Assembly (NCBI GenBank): GCA_030041535.1 | Contig: JASHNR010000001.1 | Coordinates: forward strand, 38,109 to 102,108 | DNA from: Nitrosopumilaceae archaeon | GTDB taxonomy: Archaea; Thermoproteota; Nitrososphaeria; Nitrososphaerales; Nitrosopumilaceae | Direction: 5' to 3' | DNA: 64,000 nucleotides | Shown here: positions 19,560-28,663 of the stretch, piece after piece | Numbering within the stretch: the stretch's first letter is position 1 | Layout: each line of letters begins with the position of its first letter | Notes under the pieces: model-generated | Told to the model about the DNA's origin: nothing | Database searches by the model: none | Seen by the model: only the letters and a program-made list of their open reading frames with translations | Made by a program: the position numbers and the translations under genes

Positions 19560-19976
19560 ATGCCTATACAAAAAATACTGGTGGGTTATGATGGTACAGA
19601 ATCATCTGAACATGCATTAGAATTTTCTATCGACATTGTCAAACAGCATGATGCAAAGTTGTATCTGGCATTTGTTGTCAATGAACCAACTGGAATGTCA
19701 GGCCCTGTACCGGATGAAGTGTATCAATCTCTAGTAAATATAGGGCAGAAGACTTTGTCTAACGCGGTTCAACAAGTAAAAAAGCAATTTATTAAATATG
19801 AAACTTGCCTGGAGACAGGTAATCCGGGTCAAAAATTATTGGCATTAGCAGATAAAATTAAACCGGATTTGGTAGTATTTGGTGCCATCCAGCATTCCTC
19901 GTCCGAAAAAGCACTTGGTACAACATCTTCTTATTTTTTAAAATCTGGAAGGCATCCGCTTCTTCTAGTGCCATAG
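19560..19976 (+). CDS. Universal stress protein (UspA family)
   Basis: KILVGYDGTESSEHALEFSIDIV...; weakly conserved C-terminal Usp motif. Confidence 0.88.
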   Translation: MPIQKILVGYDGTESSEHALEFSIDIVKQHDAKLYLAFVVNEPTGMSGPVPDEVYQSLVNIGQKTLSNAVQQVKKQFIKYETCLETGNPGQKLLALADKIKPDLVVFGAIQHSSSEKALGTTSSYFLKSGRHPLLLVP

Positions 19977-19978
19977 AT

Positions 19979-22018
19979 TTACATGATGATAAAGAAAGTG
20001 TACAACAGAACAAAAATGAATGCTGCCATAATGTATATGAGGTAAACGAAAATCTTACCAGGCATGACTTTTCTGGCAGTGTGGTATGACAGAGATAGCG
20101 TAAATTTTGTCAGTATGTCGTAGAATTTTTTAAAGACATCTAAAACTTCTACTTCAACGATGTATTCTTCAGGTGACAAAATGACTGGCCTACGTGTAGC
20201 GCCAACTTGGATGATCCTCTCCTTCGTTCTGAATAGGAAACTTAACATTATTCTAATTGGTGTGCTGTAACCAAACGAATTATACAACTCAAATGTATCA
20301 TTTGGCTGGTTCTGGCCACTAAACCAACCATGCGTTCTCCTCACTTTCCATTTTGTGCCCCATCTTGTTATGATAAATGGTATTACAAGTAAGCCTGTCA
20401 TAAAAACAGCTACAAATGTTGGAGAAAATCCGCCAAACGGTTTTCCTGATAAAATAACAAAATATGCCGGAATTCCTAAGAGCCCAGTGACAAACGTATC
20501 AAATGTTTTTTCCTGTAAAATCTGATTCGTACTGCTTGAGGCAAGGAAAAACACCCCTGGTGCCATTACTCCTATGCCAACCACAAGAAACAAGAAATAG
20601 TAAAAACTTGTTCGTATCGATAACATTTGCTGAAAGACATTTTTGATTTTCAAATCTGTCGTTCCAGACCATAAAATACCAAATCCATATGCTTTAGTCA
20701 TTGCAATAATTATTATGCCAGCAGCCAATGCTGTTATGGCTCCAGTTATGGTTCCAATTATCTGGCTAGTAACATCTCCAAATCTGAATGATTGAAACAA
20801 TGCTTCTAGAATCATCCACTCTGATACAAATCCCGCAAGTGGGGGTACAGCTGCCAACGAGAACACTGTAATGATTCCGGACAGGTAGGAGCCTCTTCTC
20901 TCATCCTTGGAAATGGGAACTTGATTATTAAGATCAAAACTTCCCTTAACCTTGCTTATCCAACCCATGATTAAGAATAATGACGCCTTGGATATAGAAT
21001 GCGAAAATGCATGATACAGTGCAGCTACTAAGGCAAAACCCCCAAGTAATGTAAGATGATAATAAGATGATAAAAGATAGACACCAATGGCTACTATGAT
21101 CAAACCATTATTTTCTATAGTGCTGTATGCCGGTAATCCTTTATTGTGCTCTGATACCGATGCAAATAAAGCGCCCAACAGAGTCGAAATTCCTCCGATG
21201 GCAAGTGTAATCCAACCCCACCACAGTTCTGATTGACCAAGATGAGTTAAGACATTGATATATCCGTAAACGCCCATCAGAGTCAAAGTAGCTGAAAGAA
21301 TGGCTGACGCATTAGATGGTGCGTTTGAGTGAGCAATGGGTAACCATTCGCTCATATGAAATGGCGCAATGCCCATCTTTAATCCAAATCCTACTAGTGC
21401 AGCGACAAAAACCCATGAAGCGGTAATCCCACTAACATGAATTGTTGATATTGAAAGAAAGTCAAAACTCCCAAAAGATGAAAACATTCCTCCAAAGGCT
21501 AACATGATAAATACTGTACTTGCCTCTCCAAACCCTAAAAAGAGAAACGCGGCTCTTCGGATGACGTCTGGTTTGCCTTTTCCCATGAGAATCATGAAAA
21601 AAGAAGTTATGGTCATTGATTCCCATCCTACCAGAAATGAGACTGCATCTCCGGCCAAAATTATGACAACCATGGATAACATTGTAAGAACAAGCAGAGA
21701 TGCTAACCCCCTTGGATAATCGTCATATCTTAAAGAGTACAAGCATGTTCCAAGCCAGACAAGGCAGCAAATAAGCAAGAAATAGGCATTAAAAGAAGAT
21801 AATGAAAATTCAAATGTACTATGTTGCGTTACTTTCCAAAATGTCAGATCTATTGGAGTGGTGTTTGCCAAAAGCATCCAAAATGCTAAGATGATTCCAA
21901 AAGATGAGCCTATTATTCCAAGTGTGTAGCATGTTTTTTTAGAAATATATCCAATTACAGAAGCAGAAGCAAATGAAGCAAAGATTCCAATAATGGTAAC
22001 AGTCTGTATTATGTCCAT
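19979..22018 (-). CDS. NuoL/HyfB-like antiporter subunit of Ehr/complex I-like complex
   Basis: Proton_antipo_M-like: GWESMTITSFFMILMGKG...LPIAHSNAPSNASAILSATLTLMGVYG. Confidence 0.88.
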   Translation of the reverse strand: MDIIQTVTIIGIFASFASASVIGYISKKTCYTLGIIGSSFGIILAFWMLLANTTPIDLTFWKVTQHSTFEFSLSSFNAYFLLICCLVWLGTCLYSLRYDDYPRGLASLLVLTMLSMVVIILAGDAVSFLVGWESMTITSFFMILMGKGKPDVIRRAAFLFLGFGEASTVFIMLAFGGMFSSFGSFDFLSISTIHVSGITASWVFVAALVGFGLKMGIAPFHMSEWLPIAHSNAPSNASAILSATLTLMGVYGYINVLTHLGQSELWWGWITLAIGGISTLLGALFASVSEHNKGLPAYSTIENNGLIIVAIGVYLLSSYYHLTLLGGFALVAALYHAFSHSISKASLFLIMGWISKVKGSFDLNNQVPISKDERRGSYLSGIITVFSLAAVPPLAGFVSEWMILEALFQSFRFGDVTSQIIGTITGAITALAAGIIIIAMTKAYGFGILWSGTTDLKIKNVFQQMLSIRTSFYYFLFLVVGIGVMAPGVFFLASSSTNQILQEKTFDTFVTGLLGIPAYFVILSGKPFGGFSPTFVAVFMTGLLVIPFIITRWGTKWKVRRTHGWFSGQNQPNDTFELYNSFGYSTPIRIMLSFLFRTKERIIQVGATRRPVILSPEEYIVEVEVLDVFKKFYDILTKFTLSLSYHTARKVMPGKIFVYLIYIMAAFIFVLLYTFFIIM

Positions 22019-22798
22019 CTAGAGGCCACCTTTTGATCCTGGTATTCTCTCATCCTTTTCAATTTTGTTCATGCATAGAAGCAAGCCCTGTAGGATCTGA
22101 ATTGGTGAAGGCGGACACCCAGGAACTGTTACATCGACAGGTATTACTTTATCAATGGACGAGACAAAACTTTCAGTCTCCTTAAAGATTCCGCCACTTA
22201 TGGCGCATGCACCGATTGATATTACGAGCTTGGGTTCTGGCATGCTGTCGTAGGTTTGTTTTAAGACATCTACCATAGCTTTGTTAAGCGCGCCAACTAC
22301 AACAAGTACATCTGCGTGTTTTGGTGAATTTGTGAAAAAAATACCTAATCTGGTAAGATCATAATATGGATTGGAAAGATTGAGAACTTCCAAATTACAC
22401 GCATTACAAGAGCCTACATCTATCATTAAAATATGAAAGGATTTTCTAAAGATGTTTGTCTTTTTACTGAATATCCCAGCTACTTCTTTTCTTATTAGTT
22501 CATTTTGAGAAATTTTTGCCTGTAGTGATTTATGTCTATCTTCAGGGTTATCATCGAAGATAAAACCTGCATCAGAACAACGTCTGCAGTATATGCATCT
22601 TCCAAGGTCCAATGAATTAGTGTTATTTTCTATTGCATCGGTTGGACATGTTTCTTGTCCTTGAATCCAGTTTGATTCTGGTGCTGCAAAGGGTGGAACA
22701 GATCGAGCTGGAATCTCTTCTTCGGTCGGCTTTTTTTTGGGGTACTTTGTAGTCAGTATCCCATTTTTGATTCCATGTAAAATCCAGAATTTAACCAA
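22019..22798 (-). CDS. HycG/HyfI/NuoB-like small subunit with N-terminal 4Fe-4S ferredoxin domain
   Basis: CPTDAIE..CIYCRRC; DVGSCNACNLEV...SIGACAISGGIF..VPGCPPSP. Confidence 0.88.
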   Translation of the reverse strand: MVKFWILHGIKNGILTTKYPKKKPTEEEIPARSVPPFAAPESNWIQGQETCPTDAIENNTNSLDLGRCIYCRRCSDAGFIFDDNPEDRHKSLQAKISQNELIRKEVAGIFSKKTNIFRKSFHILMIDVGSCNACNLEVLNLSNPYYDLTRLGIFFTNSPKHADVLVVVGALNKAMVDVLKQTYDSMPEPKLVISIGACAISGGIFKETESFVSSIDKVIPVDVTVPGCPPSPIQILQGLLLCMNKIEKDERIPGSKGGL

Positions 22799-22810
22799 TT
22801 CTTGTACACC

Positions 22811-24154
22811 CTATCTATCCGAATCAGCATACGATAATCCGAAACTCTCGTACGCAAATTGAAAGTCAGTAAATACATTTCCTTCAAGACTCTTGGCAAA
22901 TGGTAGCCAGTTGACAAGTGAGGGAGGTCTAATATGTAAAAATTTGATATAGCCTTCTTTATCAAGTTGAACCACTTGTATGAGATCTCCACTGGGACTT
23001 TCTATTCTGCAAAATGAAAAGTTATCTTGCATGTAATTTAACCCATTGTCAGACGTTTTATCTGACATCGTCTCATCTGAGGGCATTCTGTCTAAAAGCT
23101 GTTCTAGCATGAGCATACTTGACTGAATTTCTCTGATTCGCACCATTGTTCTTGACATCGTGTCTTCCTCGTCTTCGGTCTCAATCTCAACAAAAATGTC
23201 ATTGTATGGCTCAATTGGGTATGTAATCCTGTCATCCCAATCAATTGCAGAAGCTCTTGCAGATGGGCCTACAGCTCCTAGCTTTAGTGCATCCAAGTGT
23301 GGTAATCTGGCAGTATTTTGCAGCCTGTCCAAAAATATTCTAGATGAAAGAAAGTATGTGACAAGATGAGAAAAATCACGAGTTATGTTCTTGATATCGT
23401 TTACAAGATCCTTTCTTCTGTCTTTAGTGAAGTGATTTTGGTAAACAGATCCAATTCGATTAAAGCCAAATAGATATCTGTGGCCGAAATATTTTGCATT
23501 GATCCTAAGAACTCTTTCTTTTAACACATTTGCCTCCGCGGCAGCTACGTTTTGTGTAGCCGTTTCTGATAATCGGGCAAAAACGTGTAAATGATTGTAA
23601 ATTCTTTCCAGTTCTATTGCAACTGCTCTCATCCATCTTGATCTTGAGGAAACTTGCAAGCCCAGTATGTTCTCAATGGTAGTTACAAAACAAGTGGAAT
23701 ATGAAGCAGAAAAATTCCCTGCCGACCTTTCAACTAAAAGTAAGGCATCTTCAGGTTTCATGCCTATTGCTTTATGTTCAACGCCTCTTTTCTTGAAATT
23801 AATCTGTGGAACGACTTTTACAATGCGTTCTCCATACGTTATTAGTTTAAATCCTCCAGCTTCTGTAACTCCGGCACTAACTGGACCATAGGAAAAGGAA
23901 AAAACTCCATATCCCTCAACCTTGCTACCTGTGTCTAGGTTAATTTGAGCTCCTGTTTTTTCCTCTGATTTTAGAAGAATATCTGCCTCTTCACTAAGTT
24001 TGGAAGGAACTGTGCTCAAAATTGTTCGTTTCTTCTCGATGTCTGAGAGCAACGCCAATGTTCTGCCTTCTATCTCAAATATGGCTGAGATCTGAATACT
24101 GTCGCTACTCTCTGCAACATCCTTTCGTTCTATAAAACTAGGAATCAATCCCAT
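22811..24154 (-). CDS. HycE/HyfG/NuoCD-like large subunit lacking NiFe ligands
   Basis: ERSAGNFSASYSTCFVTTIENILG at L1 position; SFGLSYADSDR at L2 position. Confidence 0.85.
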   Translation of the reverse strand: MGLIPSFIERKDVAESSDSIQISAIFEIEGRTLALLSDIEKKRTILSTVPSKLSEEADILLKSEEKTGAQINLDTGSKVEGYGVFSFSYGPVSAGVTEAGGFKLITYGERIVKVVPQINFKKRGVEHKAIGMKPEDALLLVERSAGNFSASYSTCFVTTIENILGLQVSSRSRWMRAVAIELERIYNHLHVFARLSETATQNVAAAEANVLKERVLRINAKYFGHRYLFGFNRIGSVYQNHFTKDRRKDLVNDIKNITRDFSHLVTYFLSSRIFLDRLQNTARLPHLDALKLGAVGPSARASAIDWDDRITYPIEPYNDIFVEIETEDEEDTMSRTMVRIREIQSSMLMLEQLLDRMPSDETMSDKTSDNGLNYMQDNFSFCRIESPSGDLIQVVQLDKEGYIKFLHIRPPSLVNWLPFAKSLEGNVFTDFQFAYESFGLSYADSDR

Positions 24155-24162
24155 TCCACATC

Positions 24163-25620
24163 CTATTTCATTCCTGTGACGGCATCAAGAAATACTGGTA
24201 ACATGTATATTCCAATTATCAATGATATAGTAAGATTTACAAAAGGAATTAAAACAGAAATAAAATTTTCTTTATTGGTCGGTGTTAATCTCACATCTTT
24301 ACTGATAGACAATGAAGAATTCGCTGATGCATTTGTTTCATCTTCCTTTGACTGTTGACCAAAAATCATTGAAATTGTTTGTCTATTCAAACCTATGAAC
24401 GCATACATGTAGACAATTGCCAGTATTGCAGCTAAAATAAAATTCTGTGCTATTATAGCTTGTGTGAGAATCATAAATTCGCCAAGAAAGACTCCGAAGG
24501 GAGGTGCACCAGTTACAGAAAAACAAGACAGTGTAAAAAGATAGGAGGTTGTTTTGAGTTTATTTATGACCCCTTGTGCATCTTGCATCTTTGTACTGTC
24601 ATAAGCAACAGCTATGTTTCCTGATGAATAGAAGGCGGCTGATTTTGCAAAGGCATGTGATACTATCTGAACAATGGCTCCGAGTGTACCTATTCCACCT
24701 AATGCAAATCCGACTAGAATTATTCCCATGTTCTCCATGCTGGAATAGGCCAGCATTCTCTTGTAGTTTCGCTGATATCCCATTATTATTGCAGCAATTA
24801 GAGCAGTCAAAACACCAAACCCAATTACCAAATTCTGCAAGTCAGCAAATGTCTGACTGCCTTGCAAAAGGACAAACGTCCTCATAAATGCATAAAGTGA
24901 AGTTGGTAGGAGGACTGCAGAGAACAAAGCACTAACAGGAGATGGTGCTTCACTATGTGCGTCTGGGAGCCAGGTGTGCATGGGTACTATGCCAGCTTTT
25001 GTGCCATATCCAACCAGGGCAAAGCCTACCGCCATGGACATTATCATGAAATTATTGATAGGTTGGTGCAACAATGTGCTGAACTCCAGAGTTCCTTGTG
25101 AGGTAGATACGAAGATCACAGACAAAAGGGAGATGACAAGGCCAGCTGATACAATCAAAGTGTATCTCCATGCTGCCTCTACACTGGTTTTTTTCCTTTC
25201 AAGTGCAACCAGCAAGGCGCTGGTAATGGTGGTAGCCTCTACTGCAAGCCAAACAAATCCCAAGTCATTTACAGTTATTGCAAGGAGCATAGTAAATGCA
25301 AAGAGATTGACCAAGCAATAGTACCATCGAAATCTGATGAATGGTTCTTTTATTTTTCTTATGTAAAAAACTGAGTATGATGTAGATGTCAGAAAGATTG
25401 ACGATACTGTTATTGCCATTATCCTAGTTAGACTGTCTGCATAAAAGTAGCCAAAAGTACCAGAAATTCCTAAAACTAACAAAACAAGTGATGTTACAAC
25501 AGTAACAACTGCCGCAGACAGTGAGGCAATTATCTCTACTCCTTGTTTTGGTAACAGAGAAATCAATGATCCTGTTACTGGAGCTCCAAGTAAAATGAAG
25601 AAGATGATTTCTGGCTCCAT
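24163..25620 (-). CDS. HyfF/NuoN-like antiporter subunit
   Basis: AGIVPMHTWLPDAHSEAPSPVSALFSAVLLPTSLYAF. Confidence 0.88.
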   Translation of the reverse strand: MEPEIIFFILLGAPVTGSLISLLPKQGVEIIASLSAAVVTVVTSLVLLVLGISGTFGYFYADSLTRIMAITVSSIFLTSTSYSVFYIRKIKEPFIRFRWYYCLVNLFAFTMLLAITVNDLGFVWLAVEATTITSALLVALERKKTSVEAAWRYTLIVSAGLVISLLSVIFVSTSQGTLEFSTLLHQPINNFMIMSMAVGFALVGYGTKAGIVPMHTWLPDAHSEAPSPVSALFSAVLLPTSLYAFMRTFVLLQGSQTFADLQNLVIGFGVLTALIAAIIMGYQRNYKRMLAYSSMENMGIILVGFALGGIGTLGAIVQIVSHAFAKSAAFYSSGNIAVAYDSTKMQDAQGVINKLKTTSYLFTLSCFSVTGAPPFGVFLGEFMILTQAIIAQNFILAAILAIVYMYAFIGLNRQTISMIFGQQSKEDETNASANSSLSISKDVRLTPTNKENFISVLIPFVNLTISLIIGIYMLPVFLDAVTGMK

Positions 25621-26279
25621 TACCCGCTCAACTGTTCCAAATCTGAAGGCTCTAATGTTTTAAAGACGTCTCTTTGTGCAGAAAGAATTACTCCTATTAC
25701 TACTACTCCAAAAACATCAAGTACGACAGCAAATTCTGTAAGGATCTGGATTCCAGGCGCAATTAAAGCACCAGCATATAGTATTGCATTTTCTTCTTGG
25801 ATGTAACCACACATTTGTGTGAGAGAATTTTTTCTTGTTATGATTAAAAGAAAACCAAGTAAGAGTAGAATAAAAGTAATTGCTACCTGTGGATCAGGAA
25901 AATAGGAAGCAAGGACAGATCTGAACATGGCGTACCCAATTATTATGACAATAATTCCTGATAACACAAGCGATGGGGTTTTTTGACTACTCCCAGTTTC
26001 TCTTAGTTTGTGTTTAAAACGCCGTACTTGGTATCGCATAAAGAGTGGAAAAACTACACCACGCATAACCCCTGTTATTATTGCAAGATAGAGTAGATTC
26101 AAATCTCCAGTGTGTAAGAATAAAATTACAATTAGTACTGTAATTATCAAAGACTGGATTGATATGGCTCGTATTGTTGGATCTACAAATGACTGACCCT
26201 GCATATACAAGCTTGTTAATATTGTAGAGATTCCAAGAAACCCAACAATTTCGTCATAAAATGGAATCACAAATGTCAA
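25620..26279 (-). CDS. HyfE-like membrane subunit (NuoK-related)
   Basis: Multi-TM protein, position and pattern of HyfE. Confidence 0.75.
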   Translation of the reverse strand: MTFVIPFYDEIVGFLGISTILTSLYMQGQSFVDPTIRAISIQSLIITVLIVILFLHTGDLNLLYLAIITGVMRGVVFPLFMRYQVRRFKHKLRETGSSQKTPSLVLSGIIVIIIGYAMFRSVLASYFPDPQVAITFILLLLGFLLIITRKNSLTQMCGYIQEENAILYAGALIAPGIQILTEFAVVLDVFGVVVIGVILSAQRDVFKTLEPSDLEQLSG

Positions 26280-27247
26280 TTTGTAATGCCCTTTCCAACT
26301 AGGAATAGTGATAGCACAGAAAGTAGTGCTAAACTAAAGGCGATTGCAAGAAAATCTAGAATTTTAAAAAGACGCAGCTTGGCAAATGTTTCTTCAATTA
26401 TGACCACTACGCCCACTAGTACTAGTAGCTTGAGAAATAGTGTGCCAACCGAATAGAGAGCGCCTGTAACGCTGACATCGCCTGACATCCACCACGGAAT
26501 GACAAATACATTAAGAAAGATTGACATTAGAAGAAATTGTTTCATGTAACCTCCCCATCTTGAGAGGGCAAGTAACTTGCCTGAATATTCTATTATTTTT
26601 GCATCATCTATCATGCCAAATTCTACTAGGCCGGAGCTTTCAACGGGAAGGCGTCCAGTTTCTACCAAGATGAGCATAAAAAATGCGACCATTACTAGTA
26701 CGTGTGTAGAAGAAAGATACCAAGAGGCTGAGCCTGACAAGAGATTGTTAGTTACATATGGGTTGTCTGTTCCCGTGATCATGGCAACTGCGATAAAGAT
26801 CATTATCAAAGTAGGTTCTGCTAGGGCAGTGAAAGATGCACTTCGACTAGCCCCCATTGCAGAATAGTTAGTACGCGCATCTATTGCTGCAATTATGCTG
26901 ACAATTCCTGCAAGTCCAAACATAAGGGCACCACCGAGCAAGTCCAGCAGGATGCCATACGGAAGAGGATATGGAGTCACAATTGGGACCACTAGTGATA
27001 TCACTAAATATGCTGTAAATGAAATGAAAGGTGCTATGATGAAGATTGACGATGATCTTTCTGGCACAACAACTTCTTTTTTGAGAAGTTTTGAAAGATC
27101 GTAGTAAGGTTGAAAAATTGATGGACCATGTTTTGATTCAATCATTGCCTTTAGACGATTTATGATTCCAGCTATTAGGGGAGAAAGAAACATGACGGTC
27201 CCAACTTGTATTATATTTATGATTTGGAGAGTTTGCTCATTGTTCAT
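26276..27247 (-). CDS. HyfC/HycD/NuoH-like membrane subunit
   Basis: LAGIINRLKAMIESKHGPSIFQPYYDLSKLLKKE; ETGRLPVESSGLVEFGMIDDAKIIEYSG. Confidence 0.9.
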   Translation of the reverse strand: MNNEQTLQIINIIQVGTVMFLSPLIAGIINRLKAMIESKHGPSIFQPYYDLSKLLKKEVVVPERSSSIFIIAPFISFTAYLVISLVVPIVTPYPLPYGILLDLLGGALMFGLAGIVSIIAAIDARTNYSAMGASRSASFTALAEPTLIMIFIAVAMITGTDNPYVTNNLLSGSASWYLSSTHVLVMVAFFMLILVETGRLPVESSGLVEFGMIDDAKIIEYSGKLLALSRWGGYMKQFLLMSIFLNVFVIPWWMSGDVSVTGALYSVGTLFLKLLVLVGVVVIIEETFAKLRLFKILDFLAIAFSLALLSVLSLFLVGKGITN

Positions 27248-27383
27248 TATTTTCGCCTTGCCAAGTTACCTGTAGTCGTGTGGTGCTGAAATTCTGTTGT
27301 ACATTAAGCATATGAAAAGTTATTATCGCTTTCACGTGATTGATTGATATGCTTATTTTTGTCTCTTGATTTTTGTTTATCAT
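27237..27383 (-). CDS. 48-aa small ORF directly controlled by leader C
   Basis: Hand translation MINKNQETKISISINHVKAIITFHMLNVQQNFSTTRLQVTWQGENNEQ; stop overlaps the start of the NuoH-like gene at 27247. Confidence 0.55.
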   Translation of the reverse strand: MINKNQETKISISINHVKAIITFHMLNVQQNFSTTRLQVTWQGENNEQ

Positions 27384-27386
27384 TTT

Positions 27387-27468
27387 GTCTACCTATTTTT
27401 TACATTTTGGTAGACATTATTAGCCATGTTTGGCAGTTTAGACCAAAGTCTTGGCGAATGTCATCGCC
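27387..27468 (-). promoter_or_regulatory. Fluoride riboswitch-like leader, copy C
   Basis: Reverse complement GGCGATGACATTCGCC..AAACTGCCAAACATGGCTAATAATGTCTACC..GGTAGAC; P1 compensatory change T-A to G-C. Confidence 0.92.
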
Positions 27469-27736
27469 ATATTTATCACTAATTAATAGCTACCTTAAAA
27501 GTTTCTGTCATGTCTGTCTTTTGCGCTATATGTAACTGATTCGCCTGAATTGTGTATTTTAGATAGAATGATTTTATGTATGTCTATTGACAAGAGCAGA
27601 AATTTTACAAAAGGATCATTGCAAGTTGTATACTCATTTAATACATCTGTCTTTTTCTTACACAATTTTTTCTAACCATATTCGAAAACCAGGTTTTACA
27701 AAAACATTATATGTATTAACATGCAAATAACAAACA

Positions 27737-27824
27737 GGCTATGACATTAGCCATGGATTAGAGATCCGAAACTGCTCAAAAGAGATGATAATGTCTACTC
27801 AAGAGGAAATTAAAATGAGTAGAC
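27737..27824 (+). promoter_or_regulatory. Fluoride riboswitch-like leader, copy D
   Basis: GGCTATGACATTAGCC..AAACTGCTCAAAAGAGATGATAATGTCTACTC..GAGTAGAC; most divergent copy, platform stem covaries. Confidence 0.82.
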
Positions 27825-27862
27825 AAAAAATAAAATCAAATGAAAAGAGAGGACAAGGATAG
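27815..27862 (+). CDS. 15-aa small ORF between leader D and ferredoxin
   Basis: MSRQKIKSNEKRGQG, TAG, then in-frame TTG start of ferredoxin at 27866. Confidence 0.3.
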   Translation: MSRQKIKSNEKRGQG

Positions 27863-27865
27863 ACT

Positions 27866-28357
27866 TTGGCTATTGATCCCAATTTTCCAGAAAACCACAA
27901 GCCGGTTGGAAAACATAAACATGCAGATGGAGAACATTTCCATTTTGTTTGGGGACCTGGCAGGGTTGCTGATGCTGCTGAGAATCCAAGTGTCAAAGCC
28001 GCTTATGATGCAAGACATGAGGCACTTGAACCCTTAGGAGTTCACGGCACTATGGTTGCCGTAGACTGGGATTCGTGTATTGCAGATGGGGGGTGTATTG
28101 AGGTTTGTCCAGTACAAGTGTATCAATGGTATAGGACAGAAAACGATGTTCCAGCAATCAAGATGGTAACTGTAACAAGCTCTGGTACAGGAGAAGCAAG
28201 TAAAAAAGATGGACGAAAAGACTATACTGACAAATCAGATCCAATCAGAGAACATGACTGCATTTGGTGCATGGCATGTGTTACAGTATGTCCTACAGAA
28301 TCAATTAAAGTGAGTCAGTCAAACACAGATTTTCATAAAAAGGCTGCGGGAATTTAG
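27866..28357 (+). CDS. Zinc-containing-type ferredoxin (two 4Fe-4S motifs, His-rich N-terminal extension)
   Basis: HKHADGEHFHFVWGPG; CIADGGCIEVCP; CIWCMACVTVCP. Confidence 0.88.
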   Translation: MAIDPNFPENHKPVGKHKHADGEHFHFVWGPGRVADAAENPSVKAAYDARHEALEPLGVHGTMVAVDWDSCIADGGCIEVCPVQVYQWYRTENDVPAIKMVTVTSSGTGEASKKDGRKDYTDKSDPIREHDCIWCMACVTVCPTESIKVSQSNTDFHKKAAGI

Positions 28358-28362
28358 AAAAG

Positions 28363-28497
28363 ATGGTTAAAACCAGTGATCTTCGAATATGTGTGCAATG
28401 TGGTATTGTGTATTCTAAACATGTGGGAGGAAAGACAATCTGGGATTGCCCTAGTTGTGGCTCTCCTAGTGTTTTCACACTGGATAAACATGCCTGA
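28363..28497 (+). CDS. 44-aa zinc-ribbon protein
   Basis: Hand translation MVKTSDLRICVQCGIVYSKHVGGKTIWDCPSCGSPSVFTLDKHA; two CxxC. Confidence 0.65.
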   Translation: MVKTSDLRICVQCGIVYSKHVGGKTIWDCPSCGSPSVFTLDKHA

Positions 28498-28514
28498 AAA
28501 CTATGGGTAGACAA

Positions 28515-28661
28515 ATGAAAACAAATAATTCAAGAGGTTCGCTTCTTACTGATATAGGACTTGATCCTGAAACCGATTGTGAATTGGGATTCTATTGTGG
28601 ATATATCTTTGACAGGTTCAACGGTAATGTCAAACACGATGTAATGCATGGGAGAATCTGA
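28515..28661 (+). pseudogene. Truncated 48-codon copy of the 16358..16933 gene with residual leader platform (GGTAGACAAATG)
   Basis: MKTNNSRGSLLTDIGLDPETDCELGFYCGYIFDRFNGNVKHDVMHGRI versus MKTKNSKGSLLTDVGLDPETDYELGFYYGYIFDGLDDEIRHDIMEL. Confidence 0.75.
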
Positions 28662-28663
28662 CC

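Noticed and set aside
19979-27247. Calling the six-gene operon a group 4 NiFe hydrogenase or canonical complex I
   Set aside because: Large subunit lacks all NiFe ligand cysteines, and subunit set/order follows Hyf/Ehr rather than Nuo.
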